From: a virus
Reading direction: 5' to 3' (one strand)
Length of the DNA: 64,000 bases
Virus record (IMG/VR): IMGVR_UViG_3300045902_000324
Coordinates: 33,463-97,462 of that record
Part shown: positions 52,004 through 59,979 of the stretch, piece after piece
How the letters are laid out: every line of letters starts with the position of its first letter
Numbering within the stretch: the stretch's first letter is position 1
Notes under the pieces: generated by a model
What the model saw: only the letters and a program-made list of their open reading frames with translations
Database searches by the model: none
What the model was told of the DNA's origin: nothing
Made by a program: the position numbers and the translations under genes

Positions 52004-52213
52004 TTAGAATCGGGTCTGACTATTGGTTTTTACAGCGCCCTGAGTCTTTGGCTTTAGAACCGTGTCGAATTGCTGTTGGCTACCGAAAAATTGAATATGC
52101 ACCATCTCTCCCTTTGTGATCATATGCGTAGCAGCGACTTCGCTTAGACGCTCAAACAATGTCTCTATGGAAGCTAGATTTTCTGGTCTGGCAAAGTTTA
52201 GTTGGATCATCAT
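52004..52213 (-). CDS. Small hypothetical protein
   Basis: 69 residues. IQLNFARPENLASIETLFER and GEMVHIQFFGSQQ. Start overlaps the previous stop (ATGA). No family recognised. Confidence 0.45.
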   Translation of the reverse strand: MMIQLNFARPENLASIETLFERLSEVAATHMITKGEMVHIQFFGSQQQFDTVLKPKTQGAVKTNSQTRF

Positions 52214-52440
52214 GCTAGATGGTATGTGGACGGTTCGCTACCTGCCCCTTTTTCGGGGGCGTCCTTGATAGCCGTGAACTCAACAGACAGCAGTTCTGTT
52301 CTGTAATTGGCGTACGCAGTTTTAATGCTCTTGGTGGCGCGGACAATTGCCTGCTCTCGATTGGATGTATCCAGACATAGAACCCGGTCTATGAATGAAA
52401 CGCCTGGGCCACGAACGTAGAAACGGATAATGTAGTTCAT
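52210..52440 (-). CDS. Small hypothetical protein
   Basis: 76 residues, beta-strand start (MNYIIRFYVRGPG), then a helix with NREQAIVRATKSI. Coupled to the next gene by ATGA. Confidence 0.5.
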   Translation of the reverse strand: MNYIIRFYVRGPGVSFIDRVLCLDTSNREQAIVRATKSIKTAYANYRTELLSVEFTAIKDAPEKGAGSEPSTYHLA

Positions 52441-52497
52441 GCGAATTACCGTACTGTGAGTGTGTCAACAGGAAGGGCGATCGCACCGCCCACAAAC

Positions 52498-53109
52498 CTA
52501 AGCAAGCACCGTGAACCGAGACAACAATTCTTCTACTTGCTGCTGCTTAGCGGGTGCCAGTAGTTCTCGAACTTTGTGGAAAACATACTCACCGGGTCTA
52601 TCCGACCAACATGTGTCTCGATAAGCTGCGTACTCTACCCGCAACCAGTAGGAATCGCCGGACGTTTCCAGACGGAGGCGGCTAAACCTGCAAGCCCGCT
52701 TCAGGATGGCAAGTTCTACCTCACAAAGCTCTACTCCAATAACGCAGCGCATCGTGTCGTCTGATTCCCACTGTCCGTACCATCCGCTCCACAGTGATCC
52801 TGATTGCAGAGTCATGGTTGGCAACCAATCCAATACTGCCAATCCTCGGCTTGCGTCGTCGTAGAATGCATCGATCTGCTTAATCACTTCCGCACTCTCT
52901 GTCATTCTGTGCTGGTGGTCTGCCAGATGCGCGTCATACCGAGCCTGGATTGCTTCGAGGTCTAGCAAAAGGTCGGTATCGTCAGGGTTTAACTGAAATC
53001 GAGCCGATAGTTCCTTTGCGTCTCGCTTGTCGTTCTCGATAGATTTGTCAGCAGCAGCTAATGCTTGCTTGCAGTTGAAATACCGGGTTCTGAGTTCTGA
53101 GAGTTGCAT
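52498..53109 (-). CDS. Hypothetical protein with coiled-coil start
   Basis: 203 residues. Residues 1-80 are a charged helical pair (LRTRYFNCKQALAAADKSIE, DLEAIQARYDAHL), probably a coiled coil. The rest has LRVEYAAYRDTCWSD. Driven by a TACGATA promoter and divergent from the ParB-like gene. No family recognised. Confidence 0.6.
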   Translation of the reverse strand: MQLSELRTRYFNCKQALAAADKSIENDKRDAKELSARFQLNPDDTDLLLDLEAIQARYDAHLADHQHRMTESAEVIKQIDAFYDDASRGLAVLDWLPTMTLQSGSLWSGWYGQWESDDTMRCVIGVELCEVELAILKRACRFSRLRLETSGDSYWLRVEYAAYRDTCWSDRPGEYVFHKVRELLAPAKQQQVEELLSRFTVLA

Positions 53110-53137
53110 AGTGGTAAGTAGGTGGTTCGATACCCAA

Positions 53138-53167
53138 TATCGTAACTCTGTACATATTTTATGTCAA
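53138..53167 (-). promoter_or_regulatory. Promoter, TTGACA-17-TACGATA type
   Basis: -35 at 53167-53162, -10 at 53144-53138, spacer 17. It lies between divergent genes. Confidence 0.75.
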
Positions 53168-53200
53168 TTGATTGGATCTGGGCACTATCCTCTTTTACCG

Positions 53201-53872
53201 ATGATCCAAGTCTTACCTGCCCAGCAAATATCCCCGTACCGTTTACAGCGGTATAGCGGCAACTCAAAAATCCACACGCCTAAGCAGATTGACCATATCT
53301 GTGGACTCATTACGGAGTTTGGGTTTACTGAACCGATTCATGTAAACGAGAATTACGAAATACTGGCCGGGCACGGTCGGCACATGGCAGCGCTTCAGCT
53401 CAAAATGGCGCTCGTCCCAATCATTCAGATCACGGGGCTAACCGAAAGCCAGCAGCAGACGTACCGTATCGCCCACAATCAGAGTCAACTCAGTACTGGC
53501 TTTGATTCGGACATACTAAAGTCCGAGGTACAAAGTCTGTGCTTCAAAGATTACGGCGTGGGGCTGCTTGGTCTGAGCGATCGCCAGCTCAAAGACTTAA
53601 AAATAACGGTGCCGGAACTACCGGATCTAGACAACCTGTCACTTGAGCCACTGCCCAAGGCACCAGTTGGAGGCAGAGTGTCGTCATCCAGGGTGTCGGC
53701 CCCATCCGCTTCGACCGCTCAGCCTGTTGTGGAGAGAACAGAGAGAATTATCCCCACTGCGGCGGCTATTGTGCCAGAAGCGAGGGAGTACATAGTCATG
53801 CGACTCAAATCCCACGACTGGGATAACGAAACGACAGCAGTCCTTCAGCAAATTGTCTCGCTTCTAGGCTAG
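53201..53872 (+). CDS. ParB/Srx-fold protein 1
   Basis: 223 residues from ATG 53201; earlier in-frame sequence overlaps the divergent gene. Residues 1-110 match the ParB N-terminal fold: VLPAQQISPYRLQRYSGN, FGFTEPIHVNENYEILAGHG, GRHMAALQLKM (the GxGR/H box II) and then IAHNQSQLSTGFD. The C-terminal part is a Ser/Pro linker and a short helix. In phages such free-standing ParB-fold proteins accompany DNA modification or recombination genes; newer work shows many bind or hydrolyse nucleotides. Function not known. Confidence 0.7.
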   Translation: MIQVLPAQQISPYRLQRYSGNSKIHTPKQIDHICGLITEFGFTEPIHVNENYEILAGHGRHMAALQLKMALVPIIQITGLTESQQQTYRIAHNQSQLSTGFDSDILKSEVQSLCFKDYGVGLLGLSDRQLKDLKITVPELPDLDNLSLEPLPKAPVGGRVSSSRVSAPSASTAQPVVERTERIIPTAAAIVPEAREYIVMRLKSHDWDNETTAVLQQIVSLLG

Positions 53873-54454
53873 ACATCCGTCAAGCGACTGCCGCAAATTC
53901 GCATGTATATCTTTCAATCGACGCGATACTGTGACCGGGCTACATCCCATATGGGTAGCAACCTGTTTGTATGTCCACCCCTGAAAATAAATCAGTTCTA
54001 CAATCTGCCGATCCCGTTCAGGCAACTCACCTACCGCTATTTCTACCGATCGGTGTGAATCCTGTATTTCCCTGTCTGGGAAGTCGATTGATCCGGACAG
54101 GGTATCGGTCGAATAGACAACTGTCCTCGCACCTTCACGGGGCGATCGCATTACGTCCATTCCGTCTCTGATAAAGTGGCGGATCTCCCCAGACAAGTGT
54201 TTATATACATAACTGGCAAACGGACACCCGTTATCGGGATCGAACACATCAATCAGGTCAAGCAACTTTAGAGATGCAATCTGATAGAAGTCGCCGTATC
54301 CGTACAAATTAGTCCGCTGTCCAACGCAGCACTGGGATGCAATTCTCTTAACCAGAGGGCTGTTTACCCAGGCAATCTCATTTCGGATATTCAGGTCTGA
54401 CCTTGTTGGCAAATAGGCACGAAACAATTCACGGTTCTTACGGGCGTAGTCCAT
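53864..54454 (-). CDS. Sigma factor of the sigma-70 family (SigF-like)
   Basis: 196 residues from ATG 54454; a start at 54499 would place a terminator hairpin inside the coding region. Region 2: LVKRIASQCC, YGDFYQIASLKLLDLI, PFASYVYKHLSGEIRHFIRD (2.3-2.4). Region 4: LPERDRQIVELIYFQGWTYK, then MGCSPVTVSRRLKDIHANLR. Like group 3 cyanobacterial or SpoIIA-type factors it lacks region 1. It would reprogramme host RNA polymerase to phage promoters. Its 3' end overlaps the ParB-like gene by 9 bp. Confidence 0.87.
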   Translation of the reverse strand: MDYARKNRELFRAYLPTRSDLNIRNEIAWVNSPLVKRIASQCCVGQRTNLYGYGDFYQIASLKLLDLIDVFDPDNGCPFASYVYKHLSGEIRHFIRDGMDVMRSPREGARTVVYSTDTLSGSIDFPDREIQDSHRSVEIAVGELPERDRQIVELIYFQGWTYKQVATHMGCSPVTVSRRLKDIHANLRQSLDGCLA

Positions 54455-54464
54455 TGGATGACCC

Positions 54465-54496
54465 AAAAAAGGAGTGTCCCGGACGCGGGACACTCC
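54465..54496 (-). terminator. Strong terminator just before the sigma gene
   Basis: 11-bp perfect stem (GGAGTGTCCCG / CGGGACACTCC), GACG loop, six T on the minus strand. It ends the small gene at 54519 and lies 10 bases before the sigma factor ATG, so sigma expression may depend on read-through. Confidence 0.85.
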
Positions 54497-54518
54497 CATT
54501 TTGTCATAAGCGTAAACC

Positions 54519-54707
54519 TTAGTAGACCTGACCTTGACGAGTCATATCCCACTTCCCAATCACGCTCTCTAGCGTAACTCGAAGCATTTCAGCATCTCCT
54601 GTCTCTGCGCCTAACGCAGCAGCAACATCATTCACTAGGTTCTTCACTGAATCTTTAACTACGGCAGCCTGGGCCGCGTTTCGCCCTCCGCCTCTATTGC
54701 GTGCCAT
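54519..54707 (-). CDS. Small hypothetical protein
   Basis: 62 residues. Basic N-terminus (MARNRGGGRNAAQAA), helical rest ending TRQGQVY. First gene downstream of promoter 54741-54770, followed by the terminator. No family recognised. Confidence 0.55.
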   Translation of the reverse strand: MARNRGGGRNAAQAAVVKDSVKNLVNDVAAALGAETGDAEMLRVTLESVIGKWDMTRQGQVY

Positions 54708-54740
54708 TTATCCTCCAGATTGTGTTAGCCTTAAGTCTAA

Positions 54741-54770
54741 CATCGTAAACCTGTTGCTTTGAAACGTCAA
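54741..54770 (-). promoter_or_regulatory. Promoter, TTGACG-17-TACGATG type
   Basis: -35 at 54770-54765, -10 at 54747-54741. It drives the gene at 54707 and overlaps the 5' end of the divergent WbqC gene. Confidence 0.7.
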
Positions 54771-55433
54771 CCTGCCAAAGTGATCATGATCACTCAGCCC
54801 ACATATCTGCCGTGGCTGGGGTACTACAGCCGGGTGGCGCGGGCTGACCACCTAATCTACTTAGACGATGTGCAGTGGCGACCACGTTACTTCCAGCATC
54901 GAAACAAGATCAAAACGAAAGACGGAGAGCGCTGGCTGACCCTGCCTGTCGAGAAGCATCAGAGCAGGGCAATGCTCTGCGACGTGCAATTGGCTGATGC
55001 AGACTGGCAATCCGAACATCTGCGGCTCATCCATGATGCGTATCGGAGCAGTCCGTACTTGGATGAACTACCAACGCTTCCACAGCAGAGAAACTTGTGC
55101 GATCTGAACATAGAACTCGACACCTATCTGCTATGTCTATTCGGACTTGACATTCCACGCACGCTGTCTAGCAAAATGAGCACGCATGATGCAAACCCGT
55201 CGGCAAGGCTGGCGGCGCTCACTAAATGCGTAGGCGGCACCCACTACATCGCTGGCGTGGGCAGCAGAGATTACCTGGACGAGTTCGAGTTCACTCGCCG
55301 CGACATAACAGTGATCTGGGACGACTGGAAGCATCCGGTCTATCCACAGATGCATGGTGACTTTATCTCCGGGCTATCCGCAATCGACCTACTTCTTAAT
55401 TGCAATGAATCAGAACGAGCATCATACATTTAA
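54759..55433 (+). CDS. WbqC-like protein 1
   Basis: 224 residues as listed from TTG 54759; ATG 54786 or GTG 54780 are equally possible. WbqC family hallmark at the start: MITQPTYLPWLGYYSRVARA, then DHLIYLDDVQW, HRNKIKTKDGERWLTLPVE and, near the end, YPQMHGDFISGLSAIDLLLN. WbqC proteins occur in O-antigen and other sugar clusters; I know of no firmly established reaction. First gene of a cassette with a PIG-L deacetylase and a second WbqC. Confidence 0.82.
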   Translation: MKRQPAKVIMITQPTYLPWLGYYSRVARADHLIYLDDVQWRPRYFQHRNKIKTKDGERWLTLPVEKHQSRAMLCDVQLADADWQSEHLRLIHDAYRSSPYLDELPTLPQQRNLCDLNIELDTYLLCLFGLDIPRTLSSKMSTHDANPSARLAALTKCVGGTHYIAGVGSRDYLDEFEFTRRDITVIWDDWKHPVYPQMHGDFISGLSAIDLLLNCNESERASYI

Positions 55434-56049
55434 GCGAGTGCTGGCGGTGGTCGCCCACGGGGATGACGAGGTGATCGGCTGCGGCGGCACCCTGGCCACG
55501 CTGAGCGATCGCGGGTCTTCTGTAATCGCAGTGATCTGCACGGGGCGTGGTCTGGACGAGGAGACGGATGCAGCAGCCACCCGTCTTGGTATTGAGAGCA
55601 TGATTCTGCCAATCACAGTAGACATGAACCTGTACGGCTATGGTGTAGCACGACTGGCGGACACCATTCTGGAGCACATCAGAAGGATTCGCCCATCCTT
55701 GATCATCACGCATTCAAGACATGACGTTAACCAAGACCACCGGGCTGTACATGACGCGGTGCTGGTGGCTGCGCGACCGCCTACTACAGATGCCCAACTG
55801 TGGGCATTCCGTGGCGAGGGATCTGACTGGGGCTGCGGGTCGTTTGGCACGTTCACTCCAACTATCTTTTTCGACATATCCAACGTGCTATACCGCAAAA
55901 CACATGCTCTGTCCGCCTATGAGAGCCAGCTCAAGTCAGCCCCACACCCACGAGCGATCGATAACGTTCGGACGCAGGCTAGATACTGGGGGTCGATAGC
56001 GGGCGTTTCTGCCGCAGAACCATTCGAGCTATTGAGAGCAATCCATTGA
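55405..56049 (+). CDS. PIG-L family N-acetylsugar deacetylase
   Basis: 214 residues from ATG 55405, overlapping the WbqC stop by 29 bp. Catalytic motifs: VVAHGDDEVIGCGG (the AHxDDE zinc and base motif), and HSRHDVNQDHRAVHDA (third zinc His). PIG-L/LmbE enzymes remove the N-acetyl group from GlcNAc-type sugars, free, lipid-bound or UDP-linked. The enzyme could make a free amino sugar which a neighbour then acylates. The 3' end overlaps the second WbqC start (TTGA). Confidence 0.88.
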   Translation: MNQNEHHTFKRVLAVVAHGDDEVIGCGGTLATLSDRGSSVIAVICTGRGLDEETDAAATRLGIESMILPITVDMNLYGYGVARLADTILEHIRRIRPSLIITHSRHDVNQDHRAVHDAVLVAARPPTTDAQLWAFRGEGSDWGCGSFGTFTPTIFFDISNVLYRKTHALSAYESQLKSAPHPRAIDNVRTQARYWGSIAGVSAAEPFELLRAIH

Positions 56050-56765
56050 AACTCGCCATCATGCAACCCTGCTACCTGCCGTGGCTGGGGTACTTTGACA
56101 AGATGAATCAAGCCGATATCGTAATCCATTACGACATATCTGCGTGGAGCAAGGGATCTATCTACAACCGAAACCGGATCAGAACTCGCACTGATCAAGG
56201 CTGGTCTTGGCTGACAGTGCCGACCCGTGCCAAGCTAGACACCATTCTCCACGCTGTGGAAATAGACCCCACCAAAACAAACTGGGCGATCAAGCACATC
56301 CGCCACATCGAGATGGAATATGCCAGGGCACCACATAAGACACTCCTCCAGCCCATCGCGTCAGCCCTACTATCTCGACAGTGGACATCTCTTTGCGATA
56401 TGAACATCGCCGCCATTGAAGCGATAGCAGGGCTGCTCATAGACAATCAGGCACCGATGCTCCGAGCCTCTGAGCTTGACATTCATTGGTCAAACGATCG
56501 CACCGAAAAACTGGTGCAAGTCTGCCAGCACATGGGCGCAGACACCTACGTTACTAGCGTGGGAGCTAGTGCTTTATATAATCTAGACGCATTCTCAACG
56601 GCAGGCATCAAGCTTGAGACACGTCAGCTTGGGCTGACTCATGCTCATCCGACATATCCACAGGTGCAGGGTGACTTCATGGAAAACATGTCGGCGCTGG
56701 ACATGCTGCTTCAGGTCGGTGCGGATAAGTCCTGCGAGTTGCTGGCGTCCATACCAGAAATTTGA
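56046..56765 (+). CDS. WbqC-like protein 2
   Basis: 239 residues from TTG 56046, one base into the PIG-L stop. Same signature as the first copy: LAIMQPCYLPWLGYFDKMNQ, DIVIHYDIS, YNRNRIRTRTDQGWSWLTVP and YPQVQGDFMENMSALDMLLQ. Clearly related to WbqC 1 but well diverged, so either old duplication or separate capture. The two may act on related substrates in a deacetylase-acyltransferase type cassette (inference). Confidence 0.82.
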   Translation: MKLAIMQPCYLPWLGYFDKMNQADIVIHYDISAWSKGSIYNRNRIRTRTDQGWSWLTVPTRAKLDTILHAVEIDPTKTNWAIKHIRHIEMEYARAPHKTLLQPIASALLSRQWTSLCDMNIAAIEAIAGLLIDNQAPMLRASELDIHWSNDRTEKLVQVCQHMGADTYVTSVGASALYNLDAFSTAGIKLETRQLGLTHAHPTYPQVQGDFMENMSALDMLLQVGADKSCELLASIPEI

Positions 56766-57109
56766 ACCCGCTTGTCTGGGCACGCTTCTTCTCCCTTCCA
56801 GCCGTAGGGGTGGATGCCGCACACTAGGCGATCGCCACCATGTGGGTTGTTCGACCCTACATAGTCCTTGCAGCCAGCGCACGCCCACATTGGAGCTTGT
56901 TCAGGGCGTACTCGAACAACGACATGCCCAAGAATCTGAGGGAACCCACTATCATACGGACGCACAGGTAAACCAAGGGCATCCCAGAGCTGTTCAACAA
57001 AGCATTCGTCACAAGCTGTCTCGCATCCCTGGGAGCAGAAAGCCAAACAGTTATTCCTAACTTTGACAGACCGCGCAGCGATCGCTCTTAGTCGTTCCGA
57101 AATATCCAT
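56711..57109 (-). CDS. Cys-rich small protein, possible zinc binding
   Basis: 132 residues. Cys clusters CLAFCSQGCETACDEC and CAGCKDYV, then LVCGIHPYGW and EACP. Probably one or two zinc or Fe-S sites. The start overlaps the upstream stop as TAATG; the 3' end overlaps the convergent WbqC gene. No family recognised. Confidence 0.6.
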   Translation of the reverse strand: MDISERLRAIAARSVKVRNNCLAFCSQGCETACDECFVEQLWDALGLPVRPYDSGFPQILGHVVVRVRPEQAPMWACAGCKDYVGSNNPHGGDRLVCGIHPYGWKGEEACPDKRVQISGMDASNSQDLSAPT

Positions 57110-58137
57110 TAAAACAACGTCTCCTGAATCGGCGGTCTATCCGCCATTTCTTTGCCAACCCAGTAGCCAGTCCAGATCTGGTGATACAGGTTTTGAGTGC
57201 TGTCCACAGCGCGATTTTCGATGCGGGATGCCTCCTCAATAAAGTGGATGACACTCCGCCCTTTAGCCCGGCCACGCGAGGTGTGCTGGTCTAGCGCATA
57301 GTCCGGGACTTCTAGTCTCGGCAATTCATCCGACGCCCGGAAAAAGCGATGCGCCCACTCCACAACATGCGTAGTTTGCTTGGATCGGCAGACCATCATC
57401 ACCGCCTGCGCCAGCGGCAGAAAGCAGTCCCCCTTTGTCTTGTCCTTGGCAACGAGCTGGGCGTTCGTCTCCTGGAGCGATCGCATCACGCTGTGGACAG
57501 TCGGATAATTCCCTAGATACGCAGACGCAAACAGGCGCAGTTCAAAGAACAGTAGCGACCACTCGCCCGCAACAGACCGTTTCCGAGCATCTGCTAACGC
57601 CTGCCACTCACATGTCGCCAGGTAATGCTGGAACGGCGTTAGTGGCATGTGCCCTTCCGCCATACCAACAAGCGGAGACGGAGGAGCCAGCGCTGATTCC
57701 GTTTCCCACGGATCGATAGACAGGGACAGCACATCGGCATCGCGAACCATAGAATCGATCTCAGTCGCGTTCTTCAAGGGAACTTCAGCAAACGTACAGC
57801 ACGCATCGCATACCTCACGGGACTTTTTGCTGCGACACAGCATCGACACTAAGTTCGTGTATGGATACATCAAAAATGTCAAGTCTTTGTTGCACTCCAC
57901 ACATAAAGTGTACAGCGCTTGAACTTCGTTTTGCACCCAAATGCTGGACAGTCCAATGTCCTCAACGGCGATAATTCGCATTCGCTTAAGCGCATACTCG
58001 CTGTAACCGGAAATTGCCATCTCGCGTGCCCAGTACAAAGCGTTGTACTCATTGCCGCGCCTGATTTCTTTTTGCAATGCAGATACAACCTCAGTGAGGA
58101 GATATCCGTTAGTCGTGCTAATGGGTCGATAGGGCAT
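57109..58137 (-). CDS. RarA/MgsA C-terminal-like protein without AAA+ core
   Basis: 342 residues. The N-terminal 90 residues match the C-terminal part of RarA/MgsA ATPases: TEVVSALQKEIRRGNEYNAL, YWAREMAISGYSEYALKRM, IIAVEDIGLSS. There is no Walker A or B, so the AAA+ clamp-loader-like core is absent. The rest is helical with a Cys pair (SREVCDACCTF). RarA works with sliding clamps and SSB at stalled forks; the fragment could be a clamp-binding or oligomerisation module serving the phage dnaN. Inference from the domain alone. Confidence 0.65.
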   Translation of the reverse strand: MPYRPISTTNGYLLTEVVSALQKEIRRGNEYNALYWAREMAISGYSEYALKRMRIIAVEDIGLSSIWVQNEVQALYTLCVECNKDLTFLMYPYTNLVSMLCRSKKSREVCDACCTFAEVPLKNATEIDSMVRDADVLSLSIDPWETESALAPPSPLVGMAEGHMPLTPFQHYLATCEWQALADARKRSVAGEWSLLFFELRLFASAYLGNYPTVHSVMRSLQETNAQLVAKDKTKGDCFLPLAQAVMMVCRSKQTTHVVEWAHRFFRASDELPRLEVPDYALDQHTSRGRAKGRSVIHFIEEASRIENRAVDSTQNLYHQIWTGYWVGKEMADRPPIQETLF

Positions 58138-58163
58138 GTGGAATCAGTGATAAGTGATTCGTA

Positions 58164-58194
58164 TATCGTAACTTTTAAGCATTCTTGCAGTCAA
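58164..58194 (-). promoter_or_regulatory. Promoter, TTGACT-18-TACGATA type
   Basis: -35 at 58194-58189, -10 at 58170-58164. Drives the RarA C-terminal-like gene and the Cys-rich gene. Confidence 0.75.
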
Positions 58195-58233
58195 GCGTAT
58201 TAGACTAGGATACGAGAAATTCATTGGAAACCT

Positions 58234-59139
58234 ATGCGCGTATTGATTACAGGCGGCTCCGGCTTCATCGGGTCAAATCTAAATCGGTTCTTTACAGACA
58301 GAGGGCACCAAGTCTATTCGATGGATGTGTTACGGGAGGACGATAACTTCACCACGCTCATTGGGGACGTTCGGAATTACTGCCGTGTCACAGAACTGGT
58401 GGCAGACGCGGATCTCGTACTGCACTGCGCGTCCCCCGTAGGGGTGGTGAACGTCACCTACAACCCGATGCGAACTGCGGATGTCATCGTCACGGGTACA
58501 GTGAACGTGACCAAGGCGTGCGTGATTCACGGGGTACGCCTGATCAACTTTTCCACATCCGAGGTCTACGGCGATCTTGGGCGGGCTGCTTGCGAAACGG
58601 ACAACTGTATTCTCCGCACCGACTCCCCTCGCTGGGTTTACGCCAGCGCCAAACTAACGGCTGAACACGTCGCTCAGTCTTGGGATCGTTCGACCACAGT
58701 TCGCCTGTTTAACGCAGCGGGGCCTGGTCAGGCGCAGGACATGGTTATCCCGCGCTTTATAACGGCGGCAAGGGCAGGCGATCCTCTACAGCTTTACGGC
58801 GGAGGCGGGCAAACTCGATGCTTTACCCACATACAGGACGTGTGCGAGGCGATCTATCGTCTCGCTGATACCGACGCCTCGTGTGGTCATGTGGTCAACG
58901 TGGGCAACCCTATGAACTCTACGACAATGATGAAGCTGGCAAAGCTCATTATTCAAAAGACGGGTGCCAGCTTGGATCAGCTTTACTACGCGCTCGGTAG
59001 AGAAGAGGGTGATATAGCGTTTCGAGAACCGAATATCGGAAAACTAAGGCGGCTGACCGGATGGCAGCCGCCTACGTCATTAGACCAGATTCTCACTGAC
59101 GCTGTGGACAGTGCGCGATCGCTCAGTCGGGCAAGCTAG
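58234..59139 (+). CDS. NAD-dependent sugar epimerase/dehydratase (extended SDR)
   Basis: 301 residues. Rossmann motif ITGGSGFIGSNL at the N-terminus, then STSEVYGDLG with the catalytic Thr/Ser, and YASAKLTAEH with the YxxxK pair. The C-terminal part contains LYGGGGQTRCFTHIQDVCEA, typical of UDP-glucose 4-epimerase or UDP-GlcA decarboxylase-like enzymes. It should remodel a nucleotide sugar. Substrate cannot be told from the sequence. Divergent from the RarA-like gene. Confidence 0.87.
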   Translation: MRVLITGGSGFIGSNLNRFFTDRGHQVYSMDVLREDDNFTTLIGDVRNYCRVTELVADADLVLHCASPVGVVNVTYNPMRTADVIVTGTVNVTKACVIHGVRLINFSTSEVYGDLGRAACETDNCILRTDSPRWVYASAKLTAEHVAQSWDRSTTVRLFNAAGPGQAQDMVIPRFITAARAGDPLQLYGGGGQTRCFTHIQDVCEAIYRLADTDASCGHVVNVGNPMNSTTMMKLAKLIIQKTGASLDQLYYALGREEGDIAFREPNIGKLRRLTGWQPPTSLDQILTDAVDSARSLSRAS

Positions 59140-59287
59140 TGAACGTGCAGCCTGGGGGCGGCGTCTGCGGATAGGGCGGGCACTGCTCTGAGGCTACACC
59201 GGGCTGGACAAGAGCGCTCAATACGGTCAAGAAGAACACAAAACTCCTCGTCAGGGCGATTGCGGTAGCCACTAAATTGTTTACCAT
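59123..59287 (-). CDS. Small secreted or membrane-associated protein
   Basis: 54 residues from ATG 59287 with AGAGAGG upstream. A hydrophobic N-terminal helix (LTRSFVFFLTVLSALV) followed by GVASEQC and a Pro-rich tail: a signal peptide pattern. Its end overlaps the epimerase 3' end by 17 bp. Last gene of the nblA operon. No family recognised. Confidence 0.5.
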   Translation of the reverse strand: MVNNLVATAIALTRSFVFFLTVLSALVQPGVASEQCPPYPQTPPPGCTFTSLPD

Positions 59288-59372
59288 GAACAAACCTCTC
59301 TATGGGGTATCGCCTGGGTTTCTGTCAAAAATCGCCCAGGCGGTTTACTCGGACTACAAAACTAGTCGATAA

Positions 59373-59519
59373 TCAACAGAACAATCGACGGAACACCTCA
59401 CCTGCGATCGCCAACATTTCTACTGCAACCCATCCCCAGCCGCCAATTCTGCGCTCGTGGTCAGCTATTCTTTCGTTCGCAACCTGTAGAGCGATCGCCC
59501 GTATCTCGTCTGGGGTCAT
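59373..59519 (-). CDS. Small hypothetical protein
   Basis: 48 residues. ATG 59519 overlaps the nblA stop (ATGA). Amphipathic, Trp-containing helix (DEIRAIALQVANERIADHE). Unknown function, co-translated with nblA. Confidence 0.55.
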   Translation of the reverse strand: MTPDEIRAIALQVANERIADHERRIGGWGWVAVEMLAIAGEVFRRLFC

Positions 59520-59698
59520 GTGCCTCCTCCAAGCTTCTGACGCAACAACGCCTTGCACGTGGCATCCTTAATCATCATCTGTTCGTACAGTTTCACTAAG
59601 AAGTGTTGAGCCTGCTCACGGCTCATGCCCTGGACAGTGGATTCAAACGACCGCAAACTGAATTGTTGCTCTAACGTAAGTTCTATTTTTCCGCTCAT
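59516..59698 (-). CDS. nblA: NblA-like phycobilisome degradation protein
   Basis: 60 residues, the usual NblA length. It reads IELTLEQQFSLRSFESTVQG, then MSREQAQHFLVKLYEQMMIK and DATCKALLRQ, matching the NblA consensus (SLEQQFSIRSF...AQxFLVKLYEQMxxREATY). NblA targets phycobilisomes for ClpCP-type proteolysis. Phage copies in freshwater cyanophages are thought to free amino acids or reduce light capture during infection. ATG 59698 overlaps the previous stop (TGATG). It is the clearest indicator of a cyanobacterial host. Confidence 0.93.
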   Translation of the reverse strand: MSGKIELTLEQQFSLRSFESTVQGMSREQAQHFLVKLYEQMMIKDATCKALLRQKLGGGT

Positions 59699-59979
59699 CA
59701 AAAATCCTCCGAATCACATCCAACACCGGAGCCAATCAACAATCGAAAGTACCCAGCCGCGATACTTTCATCGAAATCACCAAACTCAGGCGGCACTGCT
59801 CCATACTTAGCGGGCGATCGCATTAGTCCACAGCTCCAGCGATCGCCATCGTCTTCGAGGCACGGACACTGTGGATGCTTACCAAACAATTCGAGGCTTA
59901 CGGAACACTGCTCGGCTAGGCAACAGAGTCCACAACCGTTGCAAGGCAATCCGTGTTCTGGTTTAGAGGGTTTCTGCAA
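59698..59979 (-). CDS. Cys-rich protein, possible Fe-S or zinc binding (YkgJ-like)
   Basis: 93 residues. LPCNGCGLCCLAEQCS, then PQCPCLEDD and WSCGL: the CxxCxxCC pattern of YkgJ-type metal-binding proteins. Upstream of and coupled to nblA. Role unknown; redox or metal chaperone is conceivable. Confidence 0.6.
   Translation of the reverse strand: MQKPSKPEHGLPCNGCGLCCLAEQCSVSLELFGKHPQCPCLEDDGDRWSCGLMRSPAKYGAVPPEFGDFDESIAAGYFRLLIGSGVGCDSEDF

Noticed and set aside
59308-59342. Inverted repeat CGCCTGGG / CCCAGGCG as a terminator
   Set aside because: No T-run follows on either strand; it overlaps the upstream region of the small gene at 59287 and may be an operator at most.
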